In this document: positions 23,136 to 36,586 of the stretch, in pieces | How positions within the stretch are numbered: the stretch's first letter is position 1 | Layout: the number at the start of each line of letters is the position of its first letter | Source of the DNA: Macrotrachela quadricornifera | Taxonomy: Eukaryota > Rotifera > Eurotatoria > Philodinida > Philodinidae | Direction: 5' to 3' | DNA: 64,000 nucleotides | Assembly: GCA_022393335.1 (NCBI GenBank) | Contig: JAJEKB010020545.1 | Coordinates: 226,839 to 290,838 of the forward strand | Program-made: the position numbers and the translations under genes | Notes under the pieces: generated by a model | What the model saw: the letters and a program-made list of their open reading frames with translations, nothing else | What the model was told of the DNA's origin: nothing | Databases searched by the model: none

Positions 23136-23928
23136 CCGGGTGGTGCATAACCTTTTGCTAGGGATGTAGCACTATGATTTCAACTTGAATACCTAATGAA
23201 TGCTATACCAGATAAAAGAGCGTCAAAAACTGGATTTTTTGATACTAAATAGTAAGAGTTATCAAAATACTCTAATATCAAACTTACGAAATTTTTGGAA
23301 ATTTTATGCTCTTTTTATAACAAAAAATTCAGACACTATCAATTTTTTATATGGAAGAAAAACAATTAATATTTACAATAAAATTAGCTGTTTTCATTAT
23401 TTCTACTAACAAAAACGCTTTGAGATATACTTGTTAGACGTAGTTTGTTCCGTTGCATCGGATGAGTATATTTCGAAGCGTCTTTGTAAGTAACAATAAC
23501 GAAAGAACCTAATTTCATTTATAACACCGAGTTTTTTCTTTTATGTTGAAAAAAAACGAGTGTTTAGAGAATTTTTATAATTTTGTAATTAATTTTCGGA
23601 ACTTTTTACGTAAGAAAAATGGCTTAAAAAACTTTAAACATATACAGTTTTGTAGACCTCGACGAGCTCTATCGAACCATGTAAAAATAGCAAAAGAAAA
23701 TGTTTTTATTATATATATGAATGGCTGCTGCACTAATTTTCTATGCTTAGAAAAGCATAAAATTTCCAAAAATTTCGTAAGTTTGATATTAGAGTATTTT
23801 GATAACTCTTACTATTTAGTATCAAAAAATCCAGTTTTTGACGCTCTTTTATCTGGATTAGTATTCATTAGGTATTCAAGTTGAAATCATAGCGCTACAC
23901 CCCTAGCAAAAGGTTATGCACCACTTGG
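23136..23928. mobile_element. 793-bp foldback element, TIRs about 165 bp, TA target duplication
   Basis: The left end CCGGGTGGTGCATAACC and the right end (reversed CCAAGTGGTGCATAACC) continue as inverted arms to about CTTACGAAATTTTTGG. TA flanks at 23134-23135 and 23929-23930. The open frames within it (23200-23409, 23543-23884) cross the arms and are not genes. Confidence 0.85.
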
Positions 23929-23930
23929 TA

Positions 23931-24963
23931 TTATGCAATCAAAATTTATTGAGAGCTACATTTTTATGTTTAAATAGTTTTCTCTTGATCTTGTACAATA
24001 AAGAGTAGAAATTCTTATCAAATTTTCTCATTATTACATTCGGTCAAGATTTAACAGATAGTTTCGTATTAGAAACATACTTTCTTCTTTTCGAACGTTA
24101 AAAGGCGACATCTCCGTTAATGAATCAACATGGAGAATGTTGATAACACTACTTCTCCAGTTTCTTATTATTTATTGAAACAAAAACGAACACAGTTATA
24201 ATAATAAAATGATTCTACTCGTCACTGTTCGTTATATTGTACAATTAGAATATATTGAATCGACTATATCCATCATGTAGCAAGTGTTATGTGTAGGTTC
24301 AATTCATCTTGGATATTAATCTTAGTTATCTTTAAAAGATCATCATTTCGATTTACGAAGTAAAAAAACAACCTATCCCTTAAAAAGTAGACAAGTTCAA
24401 TTTTATATGTTTTATATAATGATTTAAAAGAAATTTCCAAATGCGAATCGGTTTTTAGAATCAAAATTAGTTCAGAATTCCAGTAATTTCGCTAATAAGG
24501 CTCTCATGAACTGTAAAGAAAGTTCGGGCGTGTATTGACGGAAGTTTGGTGCACTTTTGTCATTAGCGAATGTACGATTAGTGAAAGTTATATTGCTGAA
24601 ATTCGGATGACTTGTTAGTTTACTACTTCATTGCTAATGATTAAAAGATTAATGATTAACTTGTTCCTAAACATAAGAGACGTTTAGGGGATACATAAAC
24701 TTCTTGAGCCTTAACGATCATTGCATAATATTTCTCTCTCAATCTCTATGCCAACAATATAAATTTATCTTCTCTTTTATTTGACAAAATATTTATGCTC
24801 TTAATGAAGAAAAAACATTAACAATATGCTTCTACTTTATGAGAAAATACATCGAAAAGATTTGTCTAATTCTAACGGGTAAATTACCAGTAATATACTT
24901 TTGTTACTCATGGTAAAATATATAAATAAATGAAAAAAGTCAGCGGATGAAAATTAGATATAA
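23931..24963. other. No gene seen
   Basis: AT-rich. The short frame at 24273-24464 has no recognisable motif. Confidence 0.4.
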
Positions 24964-25209
24964 TTAAAAAGTATCGAAGGACAGTTTTCTTTGTTCGTTT
25001 CTTAATGCAAACGTGAAACAGTCATCGTCCAAATCGCTAGAATCCATCTTCTTCTTGTAAATATGAATTAGAAATGTACTATTCAAATGTGTATGTGTCA
25101 TTGCCAATTGGTGACATGTCTTCATGCGATTCATCACAGAAAATAATCTTCCCGCTGTAGCTGCGGTCACAGATACCGTTAGATACAGATCCAATAACCG
25201 ATGGAACAT
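24964..25209 (-). pseudogene. C-terminal fragment of a hAT-type transposase
   Basis: The 81-residue frame contains LYLTVSVTAATAGRLFSVMN followed by RMKTCHQLAMTHTHLNSTFL. This fits the C-terminal dimerisation region of hAT transposases and the related ZMYM1-like proteins (usual pattern LP.T.A.AER.FS..R.IK..LR..M...RL). The usual Glu after ATA is replaced by Gly. No N-terminal domain or zinc finger was found upstream, and no terminal repeats were seen. I read it as a dead remnant. Confidence 0.65.
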
Positions 25210-26008
25210 TGTTTTTCAATAGGCTGTTCATTCATCACATCGATAATTGTGGAAATTTTTGCGATTTTCACATTTCCCATCTGTTCGAAATTTGTTGAGA
25301 CTGAGCCTCATAGGTTTTGCCACCCTTGCTCACCAGGACTCTAACGGCTAAATGAGACAAATTGTGTAATTTCTCCGTTTAATACGTTAAAATGCGTCAA
25401 AAAAGGTCAAGTGCCTTGAAGATCATTGATTTCTTTCATTCTTCGATTGAACGCGTTACAAAGCATTGTTTCCTGCTATTTTTACCTTCAATGTGTCAAT
25501 ACTGCGTTTTGGGGTTTTTCTGTCACCATGGTACATTTTTTATAAGTTCGACATTGCTGGAAAATTAAATTCAGATTTAATTCTAATCTAGAAAAACATA
25601 ATTATTCGAAAACTGTCATATGTGGACATGCTACAATAATTTGACTAATTTTAGTTGCTGTTAATTGTCAGGATATAAGTAAAAAAATTGACACAGATCT
25701 AGTTAAAGATAATTGGTGAGATCTTAAAAATTTGGATGAAATTAAACAGTTTATTAAGAAAGATCGATGCTATTCATAATAATAAAAATTTGAAAAAATA
25801 TTTAAATCAACGACCACCGGATGTTTATTAGTTTAATGAACTCAAAAAAAATATCTATAGTGTCTCTATCGTCACTGTCTCAACTCAGTTATGCATTCTC
25901 CACAAAGAAAGGAATAAACACATTTCAAAGTAGAAAAATGAAGTGAGATAAATATTACAGATGATAAGAACATAAACAAGTATCATATCTCCATGCCTCA
26001 GAGTTAAA
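25210..26008. other. No gene seen; 5' flank of the glycosidase-like gene
   Basis: Non-coding, AT-rich. The part nearest 26009 should hold the promoter of the next gene, but no distinct element can be named. Confidence 0.4.
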
Positions 26009-28401
26009 TTGGTGAAGATGCATCTTCTTGTGTTGCTCGTTCTTATAGTTAGATGTTGGTGTGATATAAATATATCAGTAGATCAAAAAGGCGGGTATAA
26101 TATTAGTGTTGATGGTCGTATATGGCTTCGTTCAGCTCGAACAGCTATATATACAGATGACAAATGGTATTCATCAGCTGATGATTCTCTACCATTAGTT
26201 AATATAAATTATGCACAAGGTAATGATTCAAATTTAGGTTTTTGGAATGAAACTCAATTGATCTATGATCTTGTTCGAAGTGGAATACATACAAAAATAG
26301 TCGGTCATATACGTCAATGGAATTCAATTTCTGCAATTACATTTCATTTGGATACTGGTGATCAAGTGATGACTAATACAATTCCTCTTGATATGGAACA
26401 GGTTCGTACAGTTTTTCCATCATTTTATATCGAACAAATAGATGACAATGATCATAGAGGTTATTTCACGTTTTCAGGTAAGATCTTGTTTTTTTGGATT
26501 ATTTTTCTTTAGCAGAATATTTTCCATTTAGGAATGATGACAGGTGAAGTTAATAGACATGCAGGTAGTTGGGATCCAACAAGTATAGTCATTGATTCTG
26601 GAATGGAGTGCGGCCCGACAGTTATTTTTAATTTCACTCAACAAGGTGAAAATGATCTATTAATTCTTTCACCGTTTTCTCAATTTATGGCAACATCATT
26701 AAGTCAAACAAATAATATATTAGAATATGGTGTTATGGGTTCAATGTCATATGTGCCAGCAAATTATAATCATTCAATGATTATCTTCTATTCACCAAAT
26801 GGAATTAATCAAGGTATCAGAGAATGGGGTAAAACAATGCAAAAAGCATATAATCGAACAAATCAATATCGTCTTAATGATTTAACTATTAATTATCTTG
26901 GTTATTATACAGATAATGGTGCTTATTATTATTATAATACAGAAAAAGGAAAAAATTATGAAGAAACTTTGATTGATATTTATCATCAAATTCAACTTCC
27001 ATTTCATTATATTCAATTAGATTCATGGTGGTATTATAAAGGTCTTAAAGATGGTGTTTCTCAATGGACACCACGACCAGATATATTTCCTAATGGTCTT
27101 CAAATAGTTCATCGTCGATTAGGAAATCTTCCTTTAGCTGCACATAATCGATATTGGTCATATGATACTGTTTATAAACAAAATTATTCTTTTGTTCTTG
27201 ATAAACGAAGTGAAAAAGCATTGCCTGTAGGTAATGATTCATTTTGGATTGATTTATTCAATCAAGCATATGATTGGGGTCTTATTCTTTATGAACAAGA
27301 TTGGCTTAATCATCAAACAATGGATTTTTTACCAACACGTACTGATATTCATATTGGACGTAATTGGTTAATGTCAATGGGTAAAGCAGGTGAAAAATTA
27401 GGAATAAATATACAATATTGTATGAGTTTATCACGTCATATTTTACAAGCTTTAGAAATTCCACGTGTCACACAAACACGAGTATCAAATGATTATGCTC
27501 TTCATTTGATTGTTCCAATAATGTCTCAATGGAATATTGGAATATCAAGTATGTTTGCTGATGCAATTGGTTTAGCACCATTTAAAGATGTTTTTTGGTC
27601 TAGATCATTCGAACATGGTCATCCTTATCCACCACTTTCTATGGAAATATTACCTGAAAGAGAAATTTTAATTGCAACTCTTTCAACAGGACCTGTTGCT
27701 GCAGGTGATGCAATTAATTATACAAATATTGAACGTATAATGAAATGTTGTCGTAAAGATGGATTAATTTTAAAACCAGATCGACCATTAACTATGATTA
27801 ATAAATTAATATCTGATTGGGCTTTTTATTTAAGTGTTTCACAAGGAGAACTTTATTCAACAAGAACAACAATGTAAGTTTTTTTTAATAATTTTAATCT
27901 TCTAAATATAATTTTATATTTAGAAATAATCAAACATTTCATATTATTTTTGCATCAGCTATGAAACGAGATTATTTAATTTATCCTTCAATGATTGAAT
28001 CCCAATCTGGTGTTATTTGGTCATATACTAATGCAAATGTTCTATCAACTTTCAATAATACTAATCCTTTGAATGTTTCAGTTAATCAATGTAATGATTT
28101 ATCAATATGTCTTTGGTATGTATCACCTTTATGGGAATTTAATGATTCATTTAAAACAAAATATGCTTTTCTTGGTGAATGGAATAAATGGACAGCTGTT
28201 AGTCAACAGCGAATCGATTCTATTGTCATTAATTCAGAAAAAACTCAAACAACAATTACTTTTCAAGGTGAAAGTAAAGAAATAGTTCAATTAGCTGTCT
28301 ATCATCATTCTTTACCTTCCTCTATTATAAGTTGTCAAATTTCACCTAATAATGCTGTTGGACAGCTTGTTATTACTCCTTCAGATGTTTTCTGTCATTA
28401 A
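26009..28401 (+). CDS. Secreted glycoside-hydrolase-like protein, clan-D-type TIM barrel (putative)
   Basis: Exons 26009-26477, 26532-27873 and 27924-28401 give 762 residues. Introns are 54 bp (GTAAGA..TTTAG) and 50 bp (GTAAGT..TTTAG). MHLLVLLVLIVRCWC (start at 26009 or 26018) is a signal peptide. An N-terminal all-beta region of about 250 residues precedes a barrel-like part with QLDSWWYY (Asp320) and LYEQDWL (Asp413). These look like the beta-strand Asp sites of GH27/GH31/GH36-type alpha-galactosidases and relatives, with Asp413 my candidate nucleophile. A C-terminal beta domain ends FCH. AATAAA starts at the last base of the stop codon (28401-28406). Many N-glycosylation sequons fit secretion. 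The glycosidase call is an inference from motif style; substrate unknown. The gene is intact. Confidence 0.72.
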
Positions 28402-31400
28402 ATAAATGGAAAAAAAGGAGTCATTTTATTTTATTTTTAAAAACATAAATAAATACATTAATTTTCAATAATTATATAAGATGATCATTGATCATACTTA
28501 ACTGTAGTTTAGTCAAGAGAAAAAGCAATAAATTTCAATATTTCAAAAGATATCACGAAGCTGATGAAGATGTATTCAATTTTTCTATTATCGTTAATAA
28601 AATGTTCATAGTTAGGAACTCTATATTAGTTTTAAGAATCTCGAGTTCATATACGTCTAATCTAACACTACAGTTCTATCCATGATTTAAAGATCAAAAC
28701 TTTATATTGAGCTTGTTCTTAAAATAATTACATTCATCGTTCATCGAGGACATAGAAGTCAACTAATCTTTAGCCGAAACCTTATGAGTATTCAATAAAC
28801 TTCGTAGTTTGCTACTTATTATGCATCACATCGGTGTTTTAAAATTATACTGAAGAAAATGATACACACCTTATTAAGATATGTGAGATTCACATTTTAG
28901 CTTGAAGGAGCCACGCTAACAAGCTCATTTTATGAAAAGTAGTGAGACGAATTTTGTCTCAGCCCGAAATTCTGGCCTCCCATCATTCCATATATCATAT
29001 TAGTTTTAACTCAACCCGTAATTTTTCTCATTGAAATCTATTAAATACCACTCAAAAAGACTCAAAAATGATGTTTAGAGAATGATGTGTTTAGGATATT
29101 TCAGGTGGCCAGCGTTTTGGGAGTTTTGAAAGTACATGGTACTGTAGCTCTTGGAAAATGCTATTAACCAGTATATAAAGATTTACTTCATTAGAAACTC
29201 ATGGGCCTCTCTCATTCGACAAAAATCAATCAGCAGAACTAGATTTTCAGTCTACATCCCACTGGACGATAATGAAGTGATATATATTAAATACAGATAT
29301 TCTTTTAAATAGATTTATTTCTATAAGAAACGACGCAGACTTGAATGCTCTATCTAATGAGACTATTCTGAAATTAAACTGGCATCGTTATACAGAGTTA
29401 TGAGTAAAATACCTAATGACTCTAACGATGACTCTGATTATAAGCTCTTAAATTTAGTCGCTTAGGTTCTTATTACCGTAGACATTATCGAATCGATTTG
29501 AAATCGCTATTAAATGACTGAGCATGGAATAGACAAAGGAGCGGAGTAGTTTTGAAAAGAAAACGGTTCCCTCTTGGAATCCAACTTTTCCTTTGCAATT
29601 ATATTATTTTCAGTGCCAAAAGTCTATTTCTATCGAAATTAAACAATTTTACACGTTACACACGATTCGATTCAGTTATTCCCTTCTTTCTATGTCAGTT
29701 GCTTCATAAAGCGTTCAAGTTGATGATGATTTAGTGGGTATTGTTCCACTATTTATACATCAAACTGAAGATCATTCTATCAAATGAAATACAAACATAA
29801 GAGAAAACATAGTTTAATTATCTCCTTTTATATCAAACCTTCATTACCACTATACGTATATACATATGTTATGATGATGATAGTGAGCAGTTTGCTATTT
29901 GAAACATACAGATTCACTCTGAATTTTTTACTACACCCATTTCAAATTCAACAACATCCGATGCTCACCATTTACTGGCATTCAAAACTGAACAAAATTC
30001 GATGGTTAACAAACGATTTTTTTGTCAAATGCAACGACATCCGATAGTCAAAAATTTTTTTTTGTTGAAAATTGAACAAAATCTGATGATTAAAGAGTTC
30101 TTCTTTATTTAAATGCAGCAAGGGTCGACGGTCAAAAATTGCTCTCTTATTTCAAATGCAACTAAAATTAGTTTTGGAAATTTTTCTTCTCTTTGAAGTT
30201 CATGTAATCGTTTTTGTTTTAAATTGTAGCATATTTTTTGATACTTTAAGAAATAATAGAATAAAATTGTTGATGTTTTGTTATCGATCAACACGTAGCG
30301 TAATAAAATTCTAACTCGTTCTATGTTTGTCAATAGCTAAAAGCGTTGAATTGTGTCCTATTTAACGTAAAGAAAAACTTCTAGCTAAAAATCATTGTTA
30401 GTTTCAGGTTTTAGACGGATTGATTAAAAAAAAATCAGATTTTTTTACAAGTGTAAGGTGAAAGATTAATGAAAATAAAGTTGTTTTTCCAGCTCAGTAT
30501 GGATGAATATTGAGTAACTGTTTCGTATGTTTGATGTCGTGAATGTTGTTATTCATTAGAGTATGTTTCGTAAGTTAATTGATGAATAGTTTATCAATTA
30601 GATGAGTGACAGAGTGCTGTTTTTTTAACGAATATGCGACAATTAATCATTAGAGTCTTCATATAGAGAAAAGCTTACTGTTCCTTACAAAAGAATTATC
30701 CGCTGCTACGTAATCGTTTTCTCTGCGTCAAATTCATTGTTTTCCATATTTTTTCAGGCTTCTATGTCTTTTTTGAGTTGTTCGTATTCTTTGTTCTCAT
30801 TATTTTTGTATCCGCGTTTTTTTTACGTAGGAAAAGTTAGCAGCGGATTCGAGTAATTCTTGCTGACATTCGCTCCTGAAGTTGTGCTATTGTTTTAAAT
30901 GGTTGTGCTGGATGTAGAATTTAATTCTGCATCGAATGGTAGCATTTTCGAGGGGGGGTCATCAGCCAAGAAAAAGGGTTTGTAGTAGAATACTTAGCTT
31001 CCGACCAGATCTTGGGGATGTGTTTGTATATTGCGCTATAATCAGCGGTTTTAATCATGTTATTCGTGATTTTTTCACATAGACAGAGGCGGGCAAGTTT
31101 AGTCAAAATTTAAATAAATTTCTATGCAATTATCTCTTGTTGTAAAACGGTCAAAATATGAGCATATCATCTTTTTTACCAAAAACGGTCTTCTAGCAAA
31201 ACTTCATTGGAAATAAGAATAAATTGAAAAACAGAAAAAAAGTCATAGCTCATTAATTTACGTTCACTCAAGAAACCAAGTGTCTGGGATAAATTGATTT
31301 TACTTCTTAAAAACAGACAAATATACCACAAATAATAAATTTAGGATCATACGAAATGTTTATATATTATAAATGAACTGATTTAACTTCACAAAAATTA

Positions 31401-33336
31401 GAAACATATTATTAATTCATTCATTTGACATTGACTCAATATTTTGGTTAAATCTCAAATCAAGTGAAGTCAAGGCGTTTTTCAAAAATTTTAGGCGAGT
31501 CAGACGACTTGTGATTTGACTCCACTTGCCCATTTCTGTCGATAACCAAGCTGATTTTTCGGTTTTCAGTTTCGTTTTCAGCCGTTTTTTATTACCTGTA
31601 AAGTTTATTGGTAGATTTTCCCTTCATTATGACTTATTCTTATTTATTGTTAATCATGGTGTTGTTTTTCTTTATTAATTTTATGAATAATAAATAAGAT
31701 CATCAGTTAAATTTACATCGAAACGTTATTTTATTATATTCCCAATTCTCCTTCAAAGAACTATTATTTCGTCTCTGTTTTGAAACTAGAAGATAAAGAT
31801 TAAAAGATTTCTGGCCCATATGTTACAGCAATATATATTTTGCAAAGATTCTAGTCGTGAAACAACATCAATGTGTATTCACCATGCAGGATGTCCTGTC
31901 CTGCCCTACCCTTTTGTGCGGCACAGTGCAGAACATGCATCTTTTGTATACCATTTTTTTCTAACCGGGCAGGGCAAGGCATTTTAAAGTGCCCTGTGAA
32001 CATTTCTGATATATAATACTTCGAATTTATCACTACACTATAGTTCACAAATATTATTATGAAAGTACTGTCGCGATGCATCGATCATTTCTTACTTTCC
32101 AATTATCATCGTGTGGCAATCGTACAATAACGTATTTAAAAACATAAAATCATAGAAATTCAGCTGAAACAATCGTCAAATTACAGATGTAATGTCAACC
32201 GCATCGGTGATAGCTCAATATTTTAACTTGTTTATACAACATTCATTTACCATACACTCATTTAAATATCACAATTTGAAAAAAAAAGTTTTTTAATTAT
32301 ATTTTTAAATATTATAAAATGTTCATTTTTAATATTTAACTCATATCTATTAACTGTACTATGTATAATAACCTAAACGATATTGAATGTAGATTTGTTT
32401 GACAATTGTTCGGCGACGAAAAAGAAAAATGTAAAAACAAAAATCATTTGTTTTTTTTAATAGAATATTCTATCAATGAAATCGATCGTATAATTGTTGT
32501 TAAGCTGTCCTGTTTTATTTTTTTATTCACATTGTCAGCAGAGGCAAAAAATCAGATTCATCAAGAAGATTTTCTTTTATCAATTTGATCTCCCGTAACA
32601 TTCAACAATTCTGATTTAATTCAAAATTTTTGGATATTACTTAAAAAATAATTCAATAAACATTTGATTTGTTAATGTAAATTAAATTTTGATGAACTTT
32701 AATAAATTGATTGCTAGCAAAAATGATAAATGAAAATTTTTCTCAAAATTTATCTTTTATATCTTCAAAGAAAGAATACGTAACAAAATTCTAACAACTT
32801 TTTAAACTTTACTTTCGTATAGTATTGGCATTGATACTAGCACGAATACTAGTTTTACTACTGGTATTTTTATTGGTATTGTTGTAACAATACCAATACT
32901 GATAACCGTTTCAATACTTTCAGAATTCACGAAATGAGGTCTCTTCATGAGCAAGCAACATAGAAGAAAGGAACATGCGTGGATACACTTCAACGATATT
33001 TTATTCACAAAAATGAAAAAAGAGAAACTATTTACACAGTCCAACATGTTTATCCTCTGTTATAATAACTTGAATTTTATGACAGCTGTATTCCAGTTGT
33101 TTGTCGATACTTCTGTTTAGTTTTCGTCCGTGAACACAAGGCTTTAACTTTACTATGTAGCCAGTATCGGAACTGTTTTAGTGTATTTGAATCATAATGC
33201 CGAAGCACACTCGACGAGATTGGTTGACTTCATGTGATTTGACGATTAGGTGACGTTTCGATATACAACCTTTTGTATCACATAAATGTGAACCTACGAA
33301 TAATGGAAACCACATGTAAAACAGGTACACTTATTA
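28402..33336. other. 4.9-kb stretch without recognisable genes
   Basis: Both strands show only short frames (under 90 codons) without motifs. A C/G-rich patch at 31880-32000 (GTCCTGTCCTGCCC and GGGCAGGGCAAGGC in opposite senses) may be a small hAT-type relic. Near 32820-32910 TACTAG/TGGTATT motifs recur. No RNA gene was recognised. Confidence 0.4.
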
Positions 33337-33867
33337 TCAAAACAAACCTTGTTTCGTACCACTTCCTTTCGACAATAAAGGAAGAGATAATATCTTTATT
33401 CGTAGAGTTAGGCGATGGACACAAATAGTAATTACTTGCACAGCATTTGCTTCACAGAATTCTAATAACTTATCTGATATTGATGTTCTAAGCAAACGAC
33501 TTGCCAGAAGTTCCAAATTCGGATAATGAACTGAAGGATCCTTTATATGTTCTTCTCTAATTTCACATTCCATCCATTCTGCAGAAAAACACCCTAGAAT
33601 AGCAATAACATTAAAATCATGAAATAAATAAGAAATATTCTTACTATTGTAAGGTAAGATGCTTCTCAATGATTTATGCTGATCAGCGGTGAGTGGTGGC
33701 GAGAGATGGCGATGATTACTTAGCCGCGAATAAACATACTTTATAATAATTTCTTCCCTCCAAGCATCCGCTTCATCAGCAGATAAAAAATTTAAAAAAG
33801 CTTGAGAATATGGTTTCCGTTTTTCTTTAATCGCGGGAGCCAATCCTTTTGTCTTTGGTGGTGCCAT
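33337..33867 (-). CDS. Small protein of unknown function, two exons
   Basis: Exon 1 is 33867-33645 and exon 2 is 33593-33337, joined in phase across a 51-bp intron (GTAAGA..TTCTAG); 159 residues result. The start MAPPKTKGLAPAIKEKRKPY is basic and looks like a nuclear or cytosolic protein, with no signal peptide. The middle is helical and charged (FLSADEADAWREEIIIKY, CEIREEHIKD). The last 35 codons are less protein-like, and a further donor (GTAATT after EANAVQ) may mark another intron, so the 3' end is uncertain. No family is recognised. Confidence 0.5.
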   Translation of the reverse strand: MAPPKTKGLAPAIKEKRKPYSQAFLNFLSADEADAWREEIIIKYVYSRLSNHRHLSPPLTADQHKSLRSILPYNSKNISYLFHDFNVIAILGCFSAEWMECEIREEHIKDPSVHYPNLELLASRLLRTSISDKLLEFCEANAVQVITICVHRLTLRIKILSLPLLSKGSGTKQGLF

Positions 33868-34320
33868 ATCGTAAAAATATAAAATGCCGCGATCCCTTTA
33901 CATCATAATTAATAAACAGACTAGAAAGCGTTAATTAGGGATTATACCCCACGTGATAAATGTTATAGCAATAACACCCTCAGTCTTGACTCAAAATCTC
34001 CAACGAAATATCAAACATTATCTACAGTTATCGTAGAGAGAAAATACCAGTGAAAGACAAAATATTTTATCAAGCTCAACAACATTTCATGCCCAACAAT
34101 TTCTTTTATTTCAAATACAACTACATTCAATGATCAATAGTTTACTCTACTTCAAACAGAAAAAAATGATGTTCAAGAGTTTCAAATTGGATAACATTTA
34201 ATCATCTAAAATTGCTTTTATTTTAAATTGAGAGACACCCGATGGTGAATCACTAGTCGTTTTTGAAATTGAAGGATGTCTGATGGTTAACGACTTCTTT
34301 TATTTCAAATTGAATAAGAA

Positions 34321-34725
34321 AAATTGTGGTCCATACATACGCTAAAGATGCTCGTGGTGATAGATTTATTTCTGTAGAAAAGAAAGGAAATTCTGTATAT
34401 GATTTTTGTGTGATCGATATTACGGAAGAAGTATTTCATCTCTTGCGTGAGGAAGAAAACAGCTTTGATAAATTTTAAAATCCTAAGATTTGATATTCCG
34501 TCGCGCCCAGAAATTGCTTTGATTGCACGATTTTCTACTTGCTATGTAAAGCATTTCATCATCTTAATAAAATGAAGGAAAATATTACTGTGGTATTATA
34601 CTTCCGAGTATCAAAAAAATTCTGGGATAAACGTAGTGTGCTACCTGATTCTTCACATGATGCATTGTTTGAAGGGCAGTAGTATGATATAAAGTTATGA
34701 TGCGCTACGATTGTTGAAAGATAGC
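34321..34725 (+). pseudogene. Decayed coding remnant, family unknown
   Basis: A protein-like plus-strand stretch (HTYAKDARGDRFISVEKKGN, ending with a stop after NSFDKF near 34480) is followed, after a frame change, by NITVVLYFRVSKKFWDKRSV and then two further stops. The composition is clearly coding-like, but no domain is recognised and no intact frame remains. Confidence 0.35.
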
Positions 34726-35978
34726 GATATTGATATCAAATACTGAGAAGGAATCATTGTTTTTGTCTCAGAGAATACTTTAGTAGCATCTGGTGTAGCG
34801 TAGAAATTAAAACAGTTCAAGTCTGCGATGCTTTACGTTTTTAATGAAGCATCTGGAGTCGAAAGGTGAGAAATGCATTTTGAGTTTTCTTAAAATAAGA
34901 CGACTGCGACGACAATTGACATATAATTATTAGTAAGGCTGCTGATTGTTTTAGAAAGTTATATTCTACGTTTGAACAAAATAGTTGCTCTTCAGTGCAT
35001 CTGTCATTTTCACTAGCTAGAGTTGATAAAATTATTCTTTACAAGGAGATGGGGCAAAAGATAGCAGACAGACTGACCTTATAACTCATTTGAGATGCTG
35101 AAATGCTTTACAAAATTATCACGTTGTATTTTCTCATTCAAACTTAAAACATATTTAGTAACTTCCGTTTGGACAAGCATAACTTTGAGAGAGAATTTTA
35201 TATTGTTTGTTTCATAAAAATGATACATAGAAAGGTTATATGCTATTAAAGCGAGCACTAGAGTTTTATTATATAACTTTCTTTTATCTCTGACGTGATG
35301 TCAAATTAACTCTTGATATAATACATCAAATATAAAATTGCTAAGATGCAAATTATAATTGATCACTCAAAAGTTACAATTGATGACGTTTACAAATGTA
35401 TTGTTGATCCTTTTTTTGACAGTAAAATTTGTAATATAAGGCCTCCTTCCACTTCTGGACATCTTGTTTTTTTTTAATGTATAATTTAACTCGAATTTTT
35501 GTTTTTGATGATGGAGCACCATTAATAATTACATAGATACGAAGTTTTAGCCGGTGAAAGTGTCGAAAAAAATTTTTAAATTAATTGGATCTCACAATAA
35601 AGATGTTGCGCTACATAGATCTCTTTTCTCAGATTTGATAGAGAATCGCTAGCTTTACCATTTGATGCAACACTTGTTTTTTCAGTGTCCTTTCCTAAAC
35701 TGAGATATTGAAAAATACTGAAAATTCAATATCTAATTTTAGGAGTCGAAATTTGAAAGAATAATCGCATTAATCGACGCAGAGTTGATTCCTCTTTCAA
35801 ATGAGATCACTCTCGAAATTCTAGTTAGAAATTTGTGAAAGGTTATCTTAAAATACTGAAGAAAAAGCAGATAAAAATGACAGCCGAGAAAAATTCGACA
35901 CAACATAAAAAACTACATAGAAGACTTTTTCAGACGTTATTTTTATATATACTGAAAGAGAATTGTTAGGGCTGCAAG
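34726..35978. other. No gene seen
   Basis: AT-rich sequence with many stops in all frames; it may include further decayed parts of the 34321-34725 remnant. Confidence 0.35.
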
Positions 35979-36072
35979 ATGGCAACATCATTAAGTCAAA
36001 CAAATAATATATTAGAATATGGTGTTATGGATTCAGTGTCACATGTACCAGCAAATTATAATCATTCAATCT
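35979..36072 (+). pseudogene. About 94-bp copy of an exon piece of the 26009-28401 gene
   Basis: This stretch repeats 26686-26779 almost exactly: ATGGCAACATCATTAAGTCA, then AATATGGTGTTATGG and CCAGCAAATTATAATCATTC. Only a few substitutions separate the copies, and homology ends abruptly on both sides. A recent fragment duplication within one exon is the simplest reading. Confidence 0.85.
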
Positions 36073-36382
36073 TCCAACGACAAAATTAACCGTATACTTG
36101 GTTTTTGATCTAAAATATGGAGTTTATAGTTAGAAGAAATTTTCTTGGATATATATGAATAGTACAAATAAAAATCTAATACGAAGATACAAAGTGTTGA
36201 TATATTTTCTGAGTCTTTTTAATACATGTTTGAATAAGTTGTTCTTCAGTTAGTCCATACATTGTCAATGGAATCATCGAGTAATGAAATAGGGAGCAAA
36301 CACAAAATATACAAAAGTAAATATACAGTAACCGATCATTAACTAGATTTTTATTTGTATTATAAACATCTATACTTGTACC

Positions 36383-36586
36383 GTGACTCACTTAAAAATT
36401 GGTAGACAAGTATTCAGTGATAGAGATATACAAATATTATTAGAAGGCCTTCATGAAAATACTTCCATAATTTTTTTGAATTTGCATGAAATTAATATCA
36501 AACTCACCCATTTGCATCAAATTTTTCATGCGTTATATAATGATCGAACTTTACGCATACTCGATGTGAAAGCATTAGAATTATAA
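36383..36586 (+). pseudogene. Fragment of a leucine-rich-repeat protein
   Basis: The 67-residue frame reads VFSDRDIQILLEGLHENTSI then IFLNLHEINI and RTLRILDVKALEL, the spacing of ribonuclease-inhibitor-type leucine-rich repeats as in NLR-like proteins. There is no start domain and no continuation, so it is probably a gene fragment or a lone exon. Confidence 0.4.

Noticed and set aside
31880..32000. CAGGGCAAGGC-type sequence as a hAT element end
   Set aside because: The two C/G-rich blocks are not convincing inverted repeats and no 8-bp duplication was found.
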